A stretch of DNA of 56,697 nucleotides from NCBI RefSeq assembly GCF_000003815.2, contig NC_049982.1, positions 1,689,565 through 1,746,261 of the forward strand, in the 5' to 3' direction. A program made the position numbers and the translations under genes. Position 1 is the stretch's first letter; every line of letters begins with the position of its first letter. Positions 11,315-21,331 of the stretch are shown in pieces. Below the pieces are notes generated by a model. That model was given only the letters and a program-made list of their open reading frames with translations, was not told the origin of the DNA and searched no databases. The DNA comes from Branchiostoma floridae. Its lineage: Eukaryota; Chordata; Leptocardii; Amphioxiformes; Branchiostomatidae.

Positions 11315-11765
11315 GGCAGACTTCAGCGTAGTGCTGCCCGGTGGGTATCGACGGTCCTCCAGTGTCAGGGAAATGCTCCACACGACCTTGAGTGGCCAAC
11401 ACTCCAGGAGAGACGACGGAAGGCCAGAATGGTCACCTTTTATAAGTATCACACGGGTGAACTAGCTATTAATTGCAAGTCAAGCCCCGCTCCTGCACCA
11501 CAAACTAGAAGTTCACAATCGACCCATCCCGCAGCATATAAGGTACCCGCTAGTAGAACACAGTATAGGCAAAATGCCTTTTTCCCACGTACAGTCAGGG
11601 AATGGAACAGCCTCCTGGAAGAGGTGGCACTGTCGCCATCCCTGTCTGTATTCAAATCCAGAATATAATCCCCCTCAGTCTGCGCAGTGGACCTCTCCAT
11701 GTTTGTTACGGCTGCAGAATCCTCAAAAAGATGAGGTTGGCAGCCTTACCGAAAGAAGAAGAAGA
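11315..11765 (+). pseudogene. Non-LTR retrotransposon reverse-transcriptase C-terminal remnant
   Basis: An uninterrupted frame from 11315 to TAA 11666-11668 reads LQRSAARWVSTV, then DLEWPTLQERRRKARM, then FFPRTVREWNSLLEEV, and ends LSVFKSRI. This succession (QRRAARW, W.tL..RR...R, FFPRT.reWNsLp, FKSR.) is the conserved tail of CR1/L2/jockey-like reverse-transcriptase proteins. Everything upstream is missing, as expected for 5' truncation: a TAA at 11312 precedes the frame. A GAAGAAGAAGAAGAG-rich stretch around 11754-11768 may be the 3' tail. It is a dead insertion, oriented plus. Confidence 0.85.
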
Positions 11766-12079
11766 GACTTAGCTTCATATCGCACATTTGTATCCCGAGC
11801 TCTTGACTATGGATGGCTTTTCATTTCAGTCCCTGCCTTCAAAGAAGTCAAAACCCTTTCACTGTAGTGCTGAACCATCAGATACATCTGAAGAACTGAG
11901 TTCTTTTACTTTTCCATGTATATTTTATGCATACTTACAACTACCCTGAATTTTCAAATAAAGTTATGGTACTAATTTCACAAATTTACTTCTGTAAGAA
12001 ACCTTCACATTAAGCATTTGTGAAATAGTATCAATAATAGATTTCTGCTTTTTGTGGGTGGCATTCAGCATTTGGGAAA

Positions 12080-12540
12080 GAGCACTAATATGGTAGTAAA
12101 ACACTCTCCATGTCCAGTGGACTAGCACCTTCTGTAGCAATTGCACAACGTCAGGTGGCCCAAGGGCTACTGGAATAGAGATGGTGGGTGGTGAGGACTT
12201 TGACTCTTGACTTTTAAGTTAACGGCCTGGTGGGCAGTTGTGAACCATGTCTCCATCTGAAGGTCATCTGACAGTCATCCTCTCCTGGATATAAAAGGAC
12301 CATTTGGCATTGGGGAAAGAGCACTAAATAAGGTAGTAAACCATGCTGTCCACTTCCAGTGGACTAGCCCCTTCTGTAGCAATTGCACCATGTCAGGTGG
12401 CCCAAGGGCTACGGGAGTAGAGATGGTGGGAAGGACTTTGACTCTTGACTTTTACGTTAACGGCCTGGTGGGCAGTTGTGATCCATGTCTCAATCTGAAG
12501 GTCATCTCACAGTCTGCCTTTCCTGGATATAAAAGAACCA
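12080..12540 (+). repeat. Tandem pair of a ~242-bp SINE-like block
   Basis: A block with CCAGTGGACTAGCACCTTCT, GGTGGCCCAAGGGCTAC and GTTAACGGCCTGGTGGGCAG occurs twice in tandem, offset 242 bp (ACTAGC at 12121 and 12363). A divergent relative in the opposite orientation lies at 19,500-19,640 (CCAGTGGACTAGCCCCC on the minus strand), which shows it is dispersed. Confidence 0.8.
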
Positions 12541-12624
12541 TCACCACAGGCTGTGCAGGCAGTAATGTGGGGTTATGGGATTCTAGTGTATTATTGGGAC
12601 TACGGTCACTGGGAGCACTCACTG

Positions 12625-12935
12625 TGCCAGCTGCCCGGACACAGAGACTGAGAAGGTCATTTCTGCACCAGGCCATCCGCCTGTATAACAAATCCTCTTA
12701 ATGTTACTTAGTGTGTAGGACGTTCCTGTCCTTACTTTATCGTTCTTTGTAAGGCATTACGTACAACTTTGTTTTAGGTGTTTCTGCGTCATGTATTGTA
12801 ATTGTTTATTAATGTTTATACATATATTCTGTATTCACCATGTAACAAGTTGTAAAATCAGTGATATTCAGTTTGTCTTTTTACTGACTGCGATGCTGAT
12901 TGTTTTTCTGAATAAACTATGAATAAACTAAATAT
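12625..12935 (+). pseudogene. Second LINE 3' end (short C-terminus plus 3' UTR)
   Basis: The frame ending at TAA 12699-12701 reads VPAARTQRLRRSFLHQAIRL and then YNKSS. This is the VP.artnr...SF...ai.lyN motif at the extreme C-terminus of several LINE proteins. It is followed by about 200 bp of AT-rich 3' UTR and two AATAAAC signals at 12911 and 12922. 5' truncated. Confidence 0.65.
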
Positions 12936-12944
12936 AAAGGTGCG

Positions 12945-13760
12945 CATCACGGCTTATTGGGGTCTTCACTTCAAGCTGTTTGTCATCAAGCAATTCAGAC
13001 GCAGAACATCCAGGTTTAGAGGCATTGCAATGCTGTTTCTGGTCAAACTGATGAGTAACTAAGAGCCATCATTTGTCTGTTTGTTAATGCAGCATACATA
13101 CTGAAGGGAGCGTATAATGGCTTATTTGGGGTCTTCACTTCAAGGTGCTTGTCATCACACAATTCAGACACAGAGCAACCTTTTTTCAGAATCCAGTACT
13201 ATAAACCAAAACGCACGAGTGGCTCCAAGGGCCTTGTTTTGTGGTGAACTATATTATTTAGAATAAAAAAAACATTCAAAAGCACTGCTATGCCATTTCT
13301 GGTCAAAGTGCTGAGTAACTATTAGTAAGTGCCATCATTTGTCTGTTTGTTAATGCAGCATACATACTGAAGGCTTTAATACCCTACATCATGCTTCAAT
13401 GGAGTCCTGTCAGTGGCTGTTATAGTGTGGTATTCTGATTGTGATTTTGTTGTGATCTTATCAACATTTATTGAGGTAAACCAGTCATCCGTTTATCCAT
13501 TCCGCAGCCTGGCTATGAAAGGGAATAACTCCGAAGGTGAACTGGCTGTTTATGGTTTGTCAATGCAGTGTACGTATAGGAGGCTTTAACATTGTACGTC
13601 ATGCTTTAGTTCAGCCTGTCAGTGGCTGCTATAGTGTGGTATTCTGGTTGTGATTTTGTTGTGATCTTATCAACATTTATTGAGGTAAACCAGTCATCCG
13701 TTTATCCATTCCGCAGCCCAGGAATAACTCCAGAGATGAACTGGCTGTTTTTGGCCGGGA
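12945..13760 (+). repeat. Cluster of local direct duplications
   Basis: Several blocks occur twice in order. GGGGTCTTCACTTCAAG is at about 12,960 and 13,128. TTTCTGGTCAAA with the following CCATCATTTGTCTGTTTG is at about 13,035 and 13,300. A ~130-bp block beginning CCTGTCAGTGGCTG is at about 13,405 and 13,616 (offset about 212 bp, over 90 percent identical by eye). No reading frame survives through the duplications. Confidence 0.8.
13197..13265 (+). mobile_element. LINE 3' UTR fragment
   Basis: AACGCACGAGTGGCTCCAAG and GGCCTTGTTTTGTGGTGAAC match the tail after the LINE frame at 18,640-18,690 (GTGGCTCCAACAGCCTTG). Confidence 0.6.
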
Positions 13761-13792
13761 CTGATCCCTGCAGCCTGTCTGATTGTACAGAG

Positions 13793-14129
13793 CAGGGTTC
13801 TAGCTAGTGCATTTTAGCGTAGTGGGCCACTACGCTAAAAGTTTTGACCCGAACGCTAAAATAAGGGCCCCTACGCTAATTTTTAACTAGTGTAGTGGTG
13901 CTTTGCTGTCATTTGCTTGTTCAACAATGACTAATAAATGTCTGAACAATGACTAAAAATGATGATATGCCACTCAAAACTGACCCCAAAATCCTAACTT
14001 TTAACTCTACATCTTCAAATCTCACCGTGGAAGGACCAAGACCCCCCCTTCCACACCAATCTCCTGATAAGTCGCTTTGCTACCATGCCATTCCCACTAC
14101 GCTAAAATAAAATCCTGGCTAGAACCCTG
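13793..14129. mobile_element. 337-bp CAGGG-ended inverted-repeat element (hAT-like MITE)
   Basis: The ends are CAGGGTTCTAGC and GCTAGAACCCTG, with inner matches TTTTAGCGTAGTGGG and CCCACTACGCTAAAA. The 5-bp CAGAG flanks both sides (13788-13792 and 14130-14134). It has no coding capacity. CAGGG ends with a short target duplication suggest a non-autonomous hAT-like element. Motifs such as CTACGCTAA repeat inside. Confidence 0.85.
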
Positions 14130-14291
14130 CAGAGTGCAATCAGTGAGACGGAATTCCTGCAAGAGATCTTCACGAGGTGCCAAATCCTGTATGGAATAAA
14201 CCCCATAATGTCAGCATTCATTGCCCTTCCACAGGAGATAATAAAGGGTTAATGCCCCGCCCCGAGGTGTATATGGTGAGATAATCCCTGG

Positions 14292-14391
14292 NNNNNNNNN
14301 NNNNNNNNNNNNNNNNNNNNNNNNNNNNNNNNNNNNNNNNNNNNNNNNNNNNNNNNNNNNNNNNNNNNNNNNNNNNNNNNNNNNNNNNNNN
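14292..14391. other. Assembly gap, 100 N
   Basis: A run of exactly 100 N, so a gap of unknown true size. Confidence 1.
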
Positions 14392-15746
14392 AAATTCCTT
14401 TATAACAAATAAACACTTTAATACATTACATAAAAATACATTTGCAATGTATATATTGTACAATAGTGTCTATATATAATACAAACATTAAACTATTTCA
14501 TCATCATCATTTAACTAATAATTTTAACTAATCATCTGTTTGTGAGATAGCATATCAGCATCAACATGTGGCTTATTTGCAATACAAACTACATGTATTA
14601 AGTGGAGTCCTGGTACCCCCCATGCAGAGCCTTTTCACTTGGGCACGACAAAGTACGTATATATGAAGTGATTTAGGAAGGTACCGGCTTAATCACGTTA
14701 GAAAGCCATAATGAAAATGTGTAAAATCAGCATAATTCCTTTTCAAGTATCCCTATATTCCCCATGTGGAGCCCTAATTAACATAACCAATCAATCATAA
14801 TATTTTTGACAGTTATGCATGGTTTACGCACAAACAACAGTACAAAAAAAATTCATGACTGTCCCCTGTATAATGGTGCGGTCCAAAAAGTGGTCGGTTA
14901 TTAGAATAACCGACCACTTTTGAGGTTACTGCCTGATAACCCATGGGAAATGGGGGCCTCTGATTGGCCAACTCCATCTGGCTATATGATAATGAGCTTT
15001 CAAGTGTCTTTTGTTATCAGATTATTGAAAGTCTGGCGGTTTACTGTAGACTGCCTGAGCAGAATCCAACGGAAGGCAGTCTGCAATAACAGCCACAAAT
15101 TCAGCACTAAGGTCAGCCATGGAGTGGAAATCTAAAAGGGGAGTCTGAAAACTCAATTTTTGTTCACTTAAACTGTGAAATTGAGGGAAATCACCCGTTC
15201 CTGATAGGGCTATGATGGCATGAGGGCAATACTTGAAATAGTGTAAAGAAAGCAGAAATCAAATTGGAATTGTCAATCTGAACATTCAATATACCATTTT
15301 CAAGAAGTACCATTTTCCCCCATTTTTGTGCAATTGAGGAGAAGCATTATTATAAATTGGACAATTTATGGCATGTTAGTTTTCAGTCTGCTAAATGTAG
15401 ATGTTTGGCACAAAATTTGTTTTGACTATGGGGTTAGACTGTAGGGAGAAGACTGCGAATCAAATCTTATCTGGACAGAAATAGTGAATGGTCCATATCT
15501 TCCTTCCGCTGTGCTGACAAGAGTAGTCATCATGACTATCGCAGCCTTAAGAGTCTGTAACATCTCCTAGCTATGGTCTGATGGAGATGGATATTACTGT
15601 CCCAGTCTGGGAATATCAGATCCTGCTCCTGGAGTTCTCTGTTCTCTGATGAGCTCTTCAGGGAAATTCTGCCTCGCAGCACGATGCTTCTACTTCAGCT
15701 CCAGACAACTCGAGCTGAATTCCTCAGAAGACCTCATGAAAAAGAA
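14392..15746. other. Unassigned stretch with two hairpins
   Basis: AT-rich. It contains the 36-nt palindrome at 14886-14921 and a weaker stem (AGACTGCCT at 15048 with AGGCAGTCT at 15074). No exon was recognised. Confidence 0.4.
14886..14921. repeat. Perfect palindrome, 17-bp arms
   Basis: AAAAGTGGTCGGTTATT, then AG, then its exact reverse complement. No target-site duplication was seen. Confidence 0.97.
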
Positions 15747-15748
15747 TA

Positions 15749-15960
15749 CTGTAAATGCATTTAAGTTCGCGGGGATTTAATTTCGCAGTAGCGGCAGAAT
15801 GGACTTTTTGCGGTGGTTTAAAGTTCACGGTAACACCATAGACTGCAGTCTAATACTATAGTACAAATTAAAATGTTTCCCGTGGTTTTAAGTTTGCGGT
15901 GAAGTGGCTACCGCGAAAACCGCAAACATTAATCCACCGAGAACATTTCTGCATTTACAG
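15749..15960. mobile_element. 212-bp TA-flanked MITE, family 'CTGTAAATGCA', copy 1
   Basis: The ends CTGTAAATGCA and TGCATTTACAG are flanked by TA on both sides, as in Tc1/mariner-type insertions. The interior alternates TTCGCGG and CCGCGAA motifs and is strongly self-complementary. Other copies are at 25,786-25,992 and 42,435-43,242. Confidence 0.9.
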
Positions 15961-16776
15961 TACTCTGAAGTCAGGATGTCTTCATGATTAGATTCTTCTG
16001 AATCTGTATCATTATTGGGGAATTATTTCAACAGATAGTTTATCCGTGACAAAGATAAATTTGCGCAGTGTTCATACACTATCATTTCTGTATAGAAAGG
16101 ACTGATAGTAAGCTTGTTGCTACATGTAAGTGCTTTACTTTGTGTATAGAAAGAAGGAATGAAATCTCAACAACATTTTAACAAAATTTAAGCTAGTTGA
16201 GAAAAATCTTTGAGCCCAGCCTTTGAAGAATTGAAGAAGTGCTTGTATCAAATCATATTTTCCTTTTTGTTGTGCTTGAAACAGGTATTTGTTGACTATA
16301 GAAGATTTCTCTGAAGTCCTTGTTAGTACTCAAAGCTGCTGATCTTCTCTCATCTTTTTTTGTTAGATCTGCCGGGAATTCCATCTTCACAAAGTGATAG
16401 CAGTTCTAATAGATGCTTTCGTAGCTTGTACTTTTTCATCTTATATCACTAAAGAGTATAATAAGACTTAGTATCTTCCGCTTGTAAAATACTAAGTATT
16501 ATGAAACAGCTGAGGTACAATTATGTCTGCAATAGCAGGAATGTGTTCAAGACTTTAGGTACTCTTGCAAAATTCTTTCAATATGAAAAACACTATTTGA
16601 TTATTTAACATGATGGTGACAATGCTCTGAATTAGGACAGCCCCACAAGCTACCCATACACACATTCCCGTCACTTTGTAAATATTCATGGTTCTCAAAA
16701 TAGAAAAAATCATTTAGCAATTATATTAGTCTGGTTCTTGACTTTGTCTTCTCAACAGCGCACGTCATGTAACTTA

Positions 16777-17160
16777 GGCCACACCAATTTAATTTCTTGG
16801 TTCACGGATTCGCTCGCTCCTATTTTTTGGAAAAAAATAAATAAAAATAAAAATTACCACTCAGCAAATTTTCACCATATATATATATAATATAAATGAA
16901 ACCATTCGCCAGCTTTCTGGTGTAGCAAACATAAAAACTGACACTACTTTTGTAATTTTCAACGAACAGGTGCTGTTACTGTACAGTAATAGTCTTTTGT
17001 ACTTTTTTCAAGCTGAAAACTTTTTATTCTTTATGTTTTGGATTAGCCTTTACCTTTATCCCAACCATTTTACAATTTTTATTTTCATTTTTATTTCGCC
17101 CTCTCGCTTCATATTTTTTATGAAAAAATCCGTGAACCAAAAAATTAGATTGGTGTGGCC
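16777..17160. mobile_element. 384-bp MITE, family 'GGCCACACCAAT', copy 1
   Basis: The terminal inverted repeats begin GGCCACACCAATTTAATTTC and extend through GGTTCACGGATT with few mismatches. TTA flanks both ends (16774-16776 and 17161-17163), which fits PIF/Harbinger-like insertion. The interior is AT-rich with a TA microsatellite. A second copy is at 30,696-30,921. Confidence 0.88.
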
Positions 17161-17380
17161 TTAATGTAAGTTATTAAATGAAGAAAAATTATTAATCATA
17201 TTAAGTTCAACCTGGAAGGTTATTCTGATACTTTGTTAAAGTACAATTGTTGTTTTTATGTCTTAATAAATTATAAATTAAAAATAAATTATAGTCAATG
17301 ATTCTGTATTATAATGTTTCTACTGTTTCATGATAAAACACTCGCCTAAGCATTTTCTTGCCACAAACCATTTTCTATTG

Positions 17381-17713
17381 TTACTCCTCAACTGGATAGA
17401 AATTGAAAGACAGTCTGTTGTTTCTGACAGAATCCAATGCCTTTTGTCGATGACTGGACGAGCATCTAGAGTTAAGAGCTGGCTTTAAACCGAAAAAACT
17501 CTGACTTGTTTGTTTCTTAGAACCGCGAAAGCTCAATTCAAGGATGTCAAGTTCTTTTAGACAGTCTTGACGTCTTAAGTTACAGAAGACTTCCTTCCTA
17601 TTATCATGCCTAGACTGCCTGTCTAGAAGCTTCATCACATCTGCCAGTGGTGTATACAGCCAGTCTGGTGTACTGTGCTTCCCTCTTATTGTCACAGTGG
17701 AGTTATCAAACAT
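17381..17713 (-). CDS. Candidate terminal exon, about 110 codons
   Basis: A 330-nt frame on the minus strand starts with ATG and ends VEE-stop. It reads GKHSTPDWLYTPLADVMKLL, then SRHDNRKEVFCNLRRQDCL. It is hydrophilic, mixed in composition and protein-like, unlike the simple-sequence frames elsewhere. An in-frame TAG lies just upstream (17720), so if coding it either starts at this ATG or is entered by a splice near TTCCAG (about 17,738). I do not recognise the family. It lies downstream of the candidate exon at 21,218-21,331 on the same strand and could close that gene. Confidence 0.35.
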   Translation of the reverse strand: MFDNSTVTIRGKHSTPDWLYTPLADVMKLLDRQSRHDNRKEVFCNLRRQDCLKELDILELSFRGSKKQTSQSFFGLKPALNSRCSSSHRQKALDSVRNNRLSFNFYPVEE

Positions 17714-18226
17714 GGAGCTCTATAGGTACAGAACTGGAAGGTCAGGCCAAAACAATTTAATTCTTTGTTTCTCACACTTTAAAGGTATAGTGTAAAAAGG
17801 AGATATTATATAAGAGCAGTCTAAGAGGAAAACTTTTATCACTGGATAATGGAAGAATAAGAAAAAGTCAGTGAGGCAAATAAAATTTTCTCCAGACAAA
17901 TTTCCTTCCGACAAGAATGTTTACTGAGTACAGAATTTATTATCTAATTCAGAGGTTGAAACCTAGGTGGTGTGGTCATATACATACTTTGTATATCGGG
18001 TATATAATCATACTTAATCATGAGTCCAAACCAAGCCAGTCTCCAGGGCTTTTGCCATAAATTTATATGGAGTGGGCAGGCGAATGAAAACATAGGTATG
18101 TGGGTTCTATTTATGTATCTGAAAATATTTTCCTCAAAACGATGTTGGTAGCTTTAGTGAGTCCCATGACCCTAAAATCCTTCTACAGAATGAGTATAAA
18201 GTCCCACTCACTCCCGTACAAATGAC

Positions 18227-18326
18227 NNNNNNNNNNNNNNNNNNNNNNNNNNNNNNNNNNNNNNNNNNNNNNNNNNNNNNNNNNNNNNNNNNNNNNNNNN
18301 NNNNNNNNNNNNNNNNNNNNNNNNNN
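18227..18326. other. Assembly gap, 100 N
   Basis: A run of exactly 100 N. On the minus strand the base just left of it ends in CGGGA|GTGAGT, so a lost exon may lie in the gap. Confidence 1.
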
Positions 18327-18439
18327 CTGTTGGCTGCTCTTAAAGGAAAAGTCATTACAATGGTAAATGCTCGGCAGAACTTCACTCATCTGTGCCTCCA
18401 ATACGAACTTTCACTGCAAGAACACGTTTAGCCACTTCC

Positions 18440-18690
18440 ACGGAAGCAAATCATCCTTTTTTCCTCCACAATCCTCCTACTAGGAGGAAGTTCCACGCTC
18501 AGAGCTTTTTTCCAAGAACAACTTCGCTATGGAATGAGCTTCCACGGACCTGCTTTCCCATGGGATAAAATCTACAACTGTTTAAGTCAAGGGTTAACAC
18601 ACATCTTTCTTCACTATACAGTACTGTAACCCAAAACGTCTAAGTGGCTCCAACAGCCTTGTTTTGCAGTGAACTTTAAGTAGATGAAAA
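18440..18690 (+). pseudogene. LINE C-terminal remnant
   Basis: The frame reads RRKFHAQSFFPRTTSLWNEL, then after one TAA NLQLFKSRVNTHLSS, a typical FFPRT..lWN.LP...FK.r LINE C-terminus. The internal stop marks it as dead. The 3' UTR (GTGGCTCCAACAGCCTTG) matches 13,197-13,265, so these are two copies of one family. The 5' end is lost into or near the gap. Confidence 0.8.
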
Positions 18691-19480
18691 AAAATAAAAA
18701 ATTACAACCTCAAAAAAGAAAGATGGTAATAAATAGTTCAATCTTCAGTTTTAATCAGCATTAATTAGGTTTAGATGAATTGTTTATACCATGTTGAGAC
18801 TTTACACACAATGAATTTAATATTCATTCACTTAATATTTGGATTGAATACAATTATAATCGTAGCATGAAACCAAGTACATACAACAAAAAGGAAAGTG
18901 GGCTATTTTTCTGGTCCATTCCTTCGAGCTGTTTCAGCTGTTGCAAAAGTCTCTTAAAAGTTGGCCTGGCCGTGCGTGTGTGTTTGGTGGTAGATTCTGA
19001 CAGTAATTTGTTTTACAGTAACCTATTAATAGATAAATGATTATTCCTGATAGTGATTAGAACAATTAATTAAATGTTATCTGCACCTTTGCTATATTTT
19101 GTTTGACGCTTCCCCTCATCACCCCAATTAAAAGACTTGGTGGTCTGCAGACAACTTTGTACTTTTTAGTGTTAGAGTAACAGACTTTGGTGGTAACTTT
19201 TATAGTTTCCTGAGTACGATTCTCCGGTCAAGGCCTGGTCTGAAATTTATTGAAATATATTTATCCATTTACATTAATTCTCTTGATTAAGGGAGGCCTT
19301 TACATACGCATACTATTATAAGTTTCTGTCCATCATTGCACTGCTATATCCCATTGCTATATGTCTTCGTTATCAAGAGCAAACAAACTTTATGTCTAAA
19401 CAAACAAAAGTGCTGACTGTATTCATAAATATGAGCACAGGAATACAGATGTGAAAGTCCACCATTTGCTGACCAGACAG
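18691..19480. other. Unassigned AT-rich stretch
   Basis: No exon, element end or tandem repeat was recognised. Confidence 0.4.
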
Positions 19481-19499
19481 GTGTTTCTCTGGTAACAGT

Positions 19500-19680
19500 G
19501 GGGGGTTTAAGTTAAAAGTTAACCCTTCCCGCGCCAAGATGGCACATAGGGCGGTGCCCATCTCTGTTTCGTTAGCCCTGGGCCACACACAACGCAATCA
19601 CTACAGCAGGGGGCTAGTCCACTGGTAGTGGTGTGTGTTCAACTTCCATACTCTACCCACTTGGCCATTGCACCGGCTTC
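19500..19680 (-). mobile_element. tRNA-derived SINE-like piece, minus strand
   Basis: On the minus strand it reads CAATGGCCAAGTGGGTAGAG (A-box-like), then CCAGTGGACTAGCCCCCTG and GTTAACTTTTAACTTAAAC. These match the tandem block at 12.1-12.5 kb. Confidence 0.55.
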
Positions 19681-19754
19681 AGTGTGTGTGTGTGTGGGGG
19701 GGGGGGTTAAGTAGCACTAAACAGCCAGGCTAATTGGCTGATCGGCCTTTTCTA

Positions 19755-19835
19755 GCATAGTGTTTGGGTTTGTAATCTGCCAAGCCAGGTTCAATCCCGG
19801 GTGTCTGCATGTTGTTTCTTTCTGTTTCTACGGAC
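19755..19835 (+). mobile_element. tRNA-like SINE head
   Basis: TAGCATAGTGTTTGGG fits an RNA polymerase III A box and AGGTTCAATCCCGGG fits a B box, 26 bp further on. There is no complete cloverleaf, so it is better read as a SINE head than a tRNA gene. It follows a GT/G-rich run at 19,681-19,706. Confidence 0.5.
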
Positions 19836-20296
19836 CGTAATTCCCAACGTCAACCTCTGAGACGCATGCGTATTCACGTATGTAATCCCCGCCAAGATGT
19901 GCGCATGTTAATGCATGTAATTCCCCCGTGTCCCATGTATGTTATCATGGCCCTAATTAGGCTTAATTACACGACACTTTAGCAGCCCTGCCACTCATGC
20001 ATCCCAGCCTCACGCTGGTCCTGCCACATGCAGCAGCACACAGAGTACAGCTTAATGATGCCATCAGGGAATCATCAGCATCAGGGTCTGATGGAAACTG
20101 GGTTATCACAGGTAATAGTAGAGGCAGAACCAGATACTCAACACAGGAGAATCACGTTTCTTCTGTTTGTGACAGTAACTTACAGCCTCTTAAGCCAGGA
20201 CTCACGTTTCTTCTGTAACTCTTCGGTTCAACCAATCTGGCTTGCATGTCATTAGCAGCTGTTCTATGGATTTTCTCATGCAATTGATAGCTATTT

Positions 20297-20567
20297 AGTG
20301 TCCATCCATCCATTTGCCCATTCATCCATCCATCCATTTGCCCATTCATCCATCCGTCCATCCGCCCATTCATCCATCCGTCCATCCATCCATCCATCCA
20401 TCCATCCATCCATCCATCCATCCATCCATCCATCCATCCATCCATCCATCCATCCATCCATCCATCCATCCATCCATCCATCCATCCATCCATCCATCCA
20501 TCCATCCATCCATCCATCCATCCATCCATCCATCCATCCACCCGTCCATCCGCCCATCCATCCATTC
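20297..20567. repeat. ATCC tetranucleotide microsatellite
   Basis: About 270 bp of CATCCATC with variants (CCGTCC, TTGCCC) at the edges. Open frames MDGWMDGW and SIHPSIHP are direct consequences of the repeat. Confidence 0.98.
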
Positions 20568-20570
20568 ACT

Positions 20571-21250
20571 CCTTACCTTCCACAGTGATACAGAGGATGA
20601 TTGACAGCTGTCAGCTTACCTTCCACAGGGATGCAGGGGATGATTGACAGCTGTCAGGGAATGATTGACAGATGTCAGGGGATGATTGACAGCTGTCAGG
20701 GGATGATTTACAGCTGTCAGGGGATGATTTACAGCTGTCAGCTTACCTTCCACAGGGATGCAGGGGATGATTGACAGCTGTCAGCTTACCTTCCACAGGG
20801 ATGCAGGGGGTGATTGACAGCTGTCAGCTTACCTTTCACAGGGATGCAGGGGTTGATTGACATGTCAACTTACCTTCCACAGTGATGCAGGGGATGATTG
20901 ACAGCTGTCAGCTTACCTTCCACAGTGATGCAGGGGATGATTGACAGATGTCAGCTTACCTTCCACAGTGATGCAGGGGATGATTGACAGATGTCAGCTT
21001 ACCTTCCACAGTGATGCAGGGGATGATTGACAGCTGTCAGCTTACCTTCCACAGTGATGCAGGGGATGATTGACAGATGTCAGTTTACCTTCCACAGTGA
21101 TGCAGGGGATGATTGACAGATGTCAGTTTACCTTCCACAGTGATGCAGGGGATGATTGACTGCTGTCAGCTTACCTTCCACAGTGATGCAGAGGATGATT
21201 GACAGATGTCAGCTTACCTTCCACAGTGATGCAGGGGATGATTGACGTCC
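20571..21250. repeat. 43-bp minisatellite carrying a splice-donor motif in most units
   Basis: About 15 units of 43 bp. On the minus strand most read ATCACTGTGGAAG|GTAAGC then TGACAGCTGTCA. The same GGAAG|GTAAGC is the donor of the candidate exon at 21,218-21,331, which forms the right end of the array. Each unit therefore repeats the exon end and intron start. TGACAGCTGTCA is itself a 12-bp perfect palindrome. Some units lack the donor part (20,650-20,740). Confidence 0.95.
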
Positions 21251-21331
21251 TCCTCAGCTGACTTCCCCGTCTCCCTAGCAACAGCATCCTTGACTCCGGC
21301 AGAGCGAGCAGGTCGGATGAACGAGGGGGTT
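21218..21331 (-). CDS. Candidate internal exon, 114 nt, minus strand
   Basis: On the minus strand a pyrimidine-rich acceptor (TTTTCCCACACTTCACACCAG) precedes the segment and GGAAG|GTAAGC, a near-consensus donor, follows. The best frame gives PPRSSDLLALPESRMLLLGR, then RGSQLRRTSIIPCITVE. It has two basic-residue-plus-serine motifs (RRGS, RRTS) like kinase sites. A second frame is open too. The exon start leaves two bases before the first full codon and one base after the last. The protein is unidentified. The minisatellite to its left copies its last ~20 bp and donor, which supports the exon boundary being real. Confidence 0.5.

Noticed and set aside
14218-14463. Open frames across gaps here and at the other N runs
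   Set aside because: Their length comes from N bases.
20152-20604. Several frames with MDGW or SIHP repeats on both strands
   Set aside because: Products of the ATCC microsatellite.
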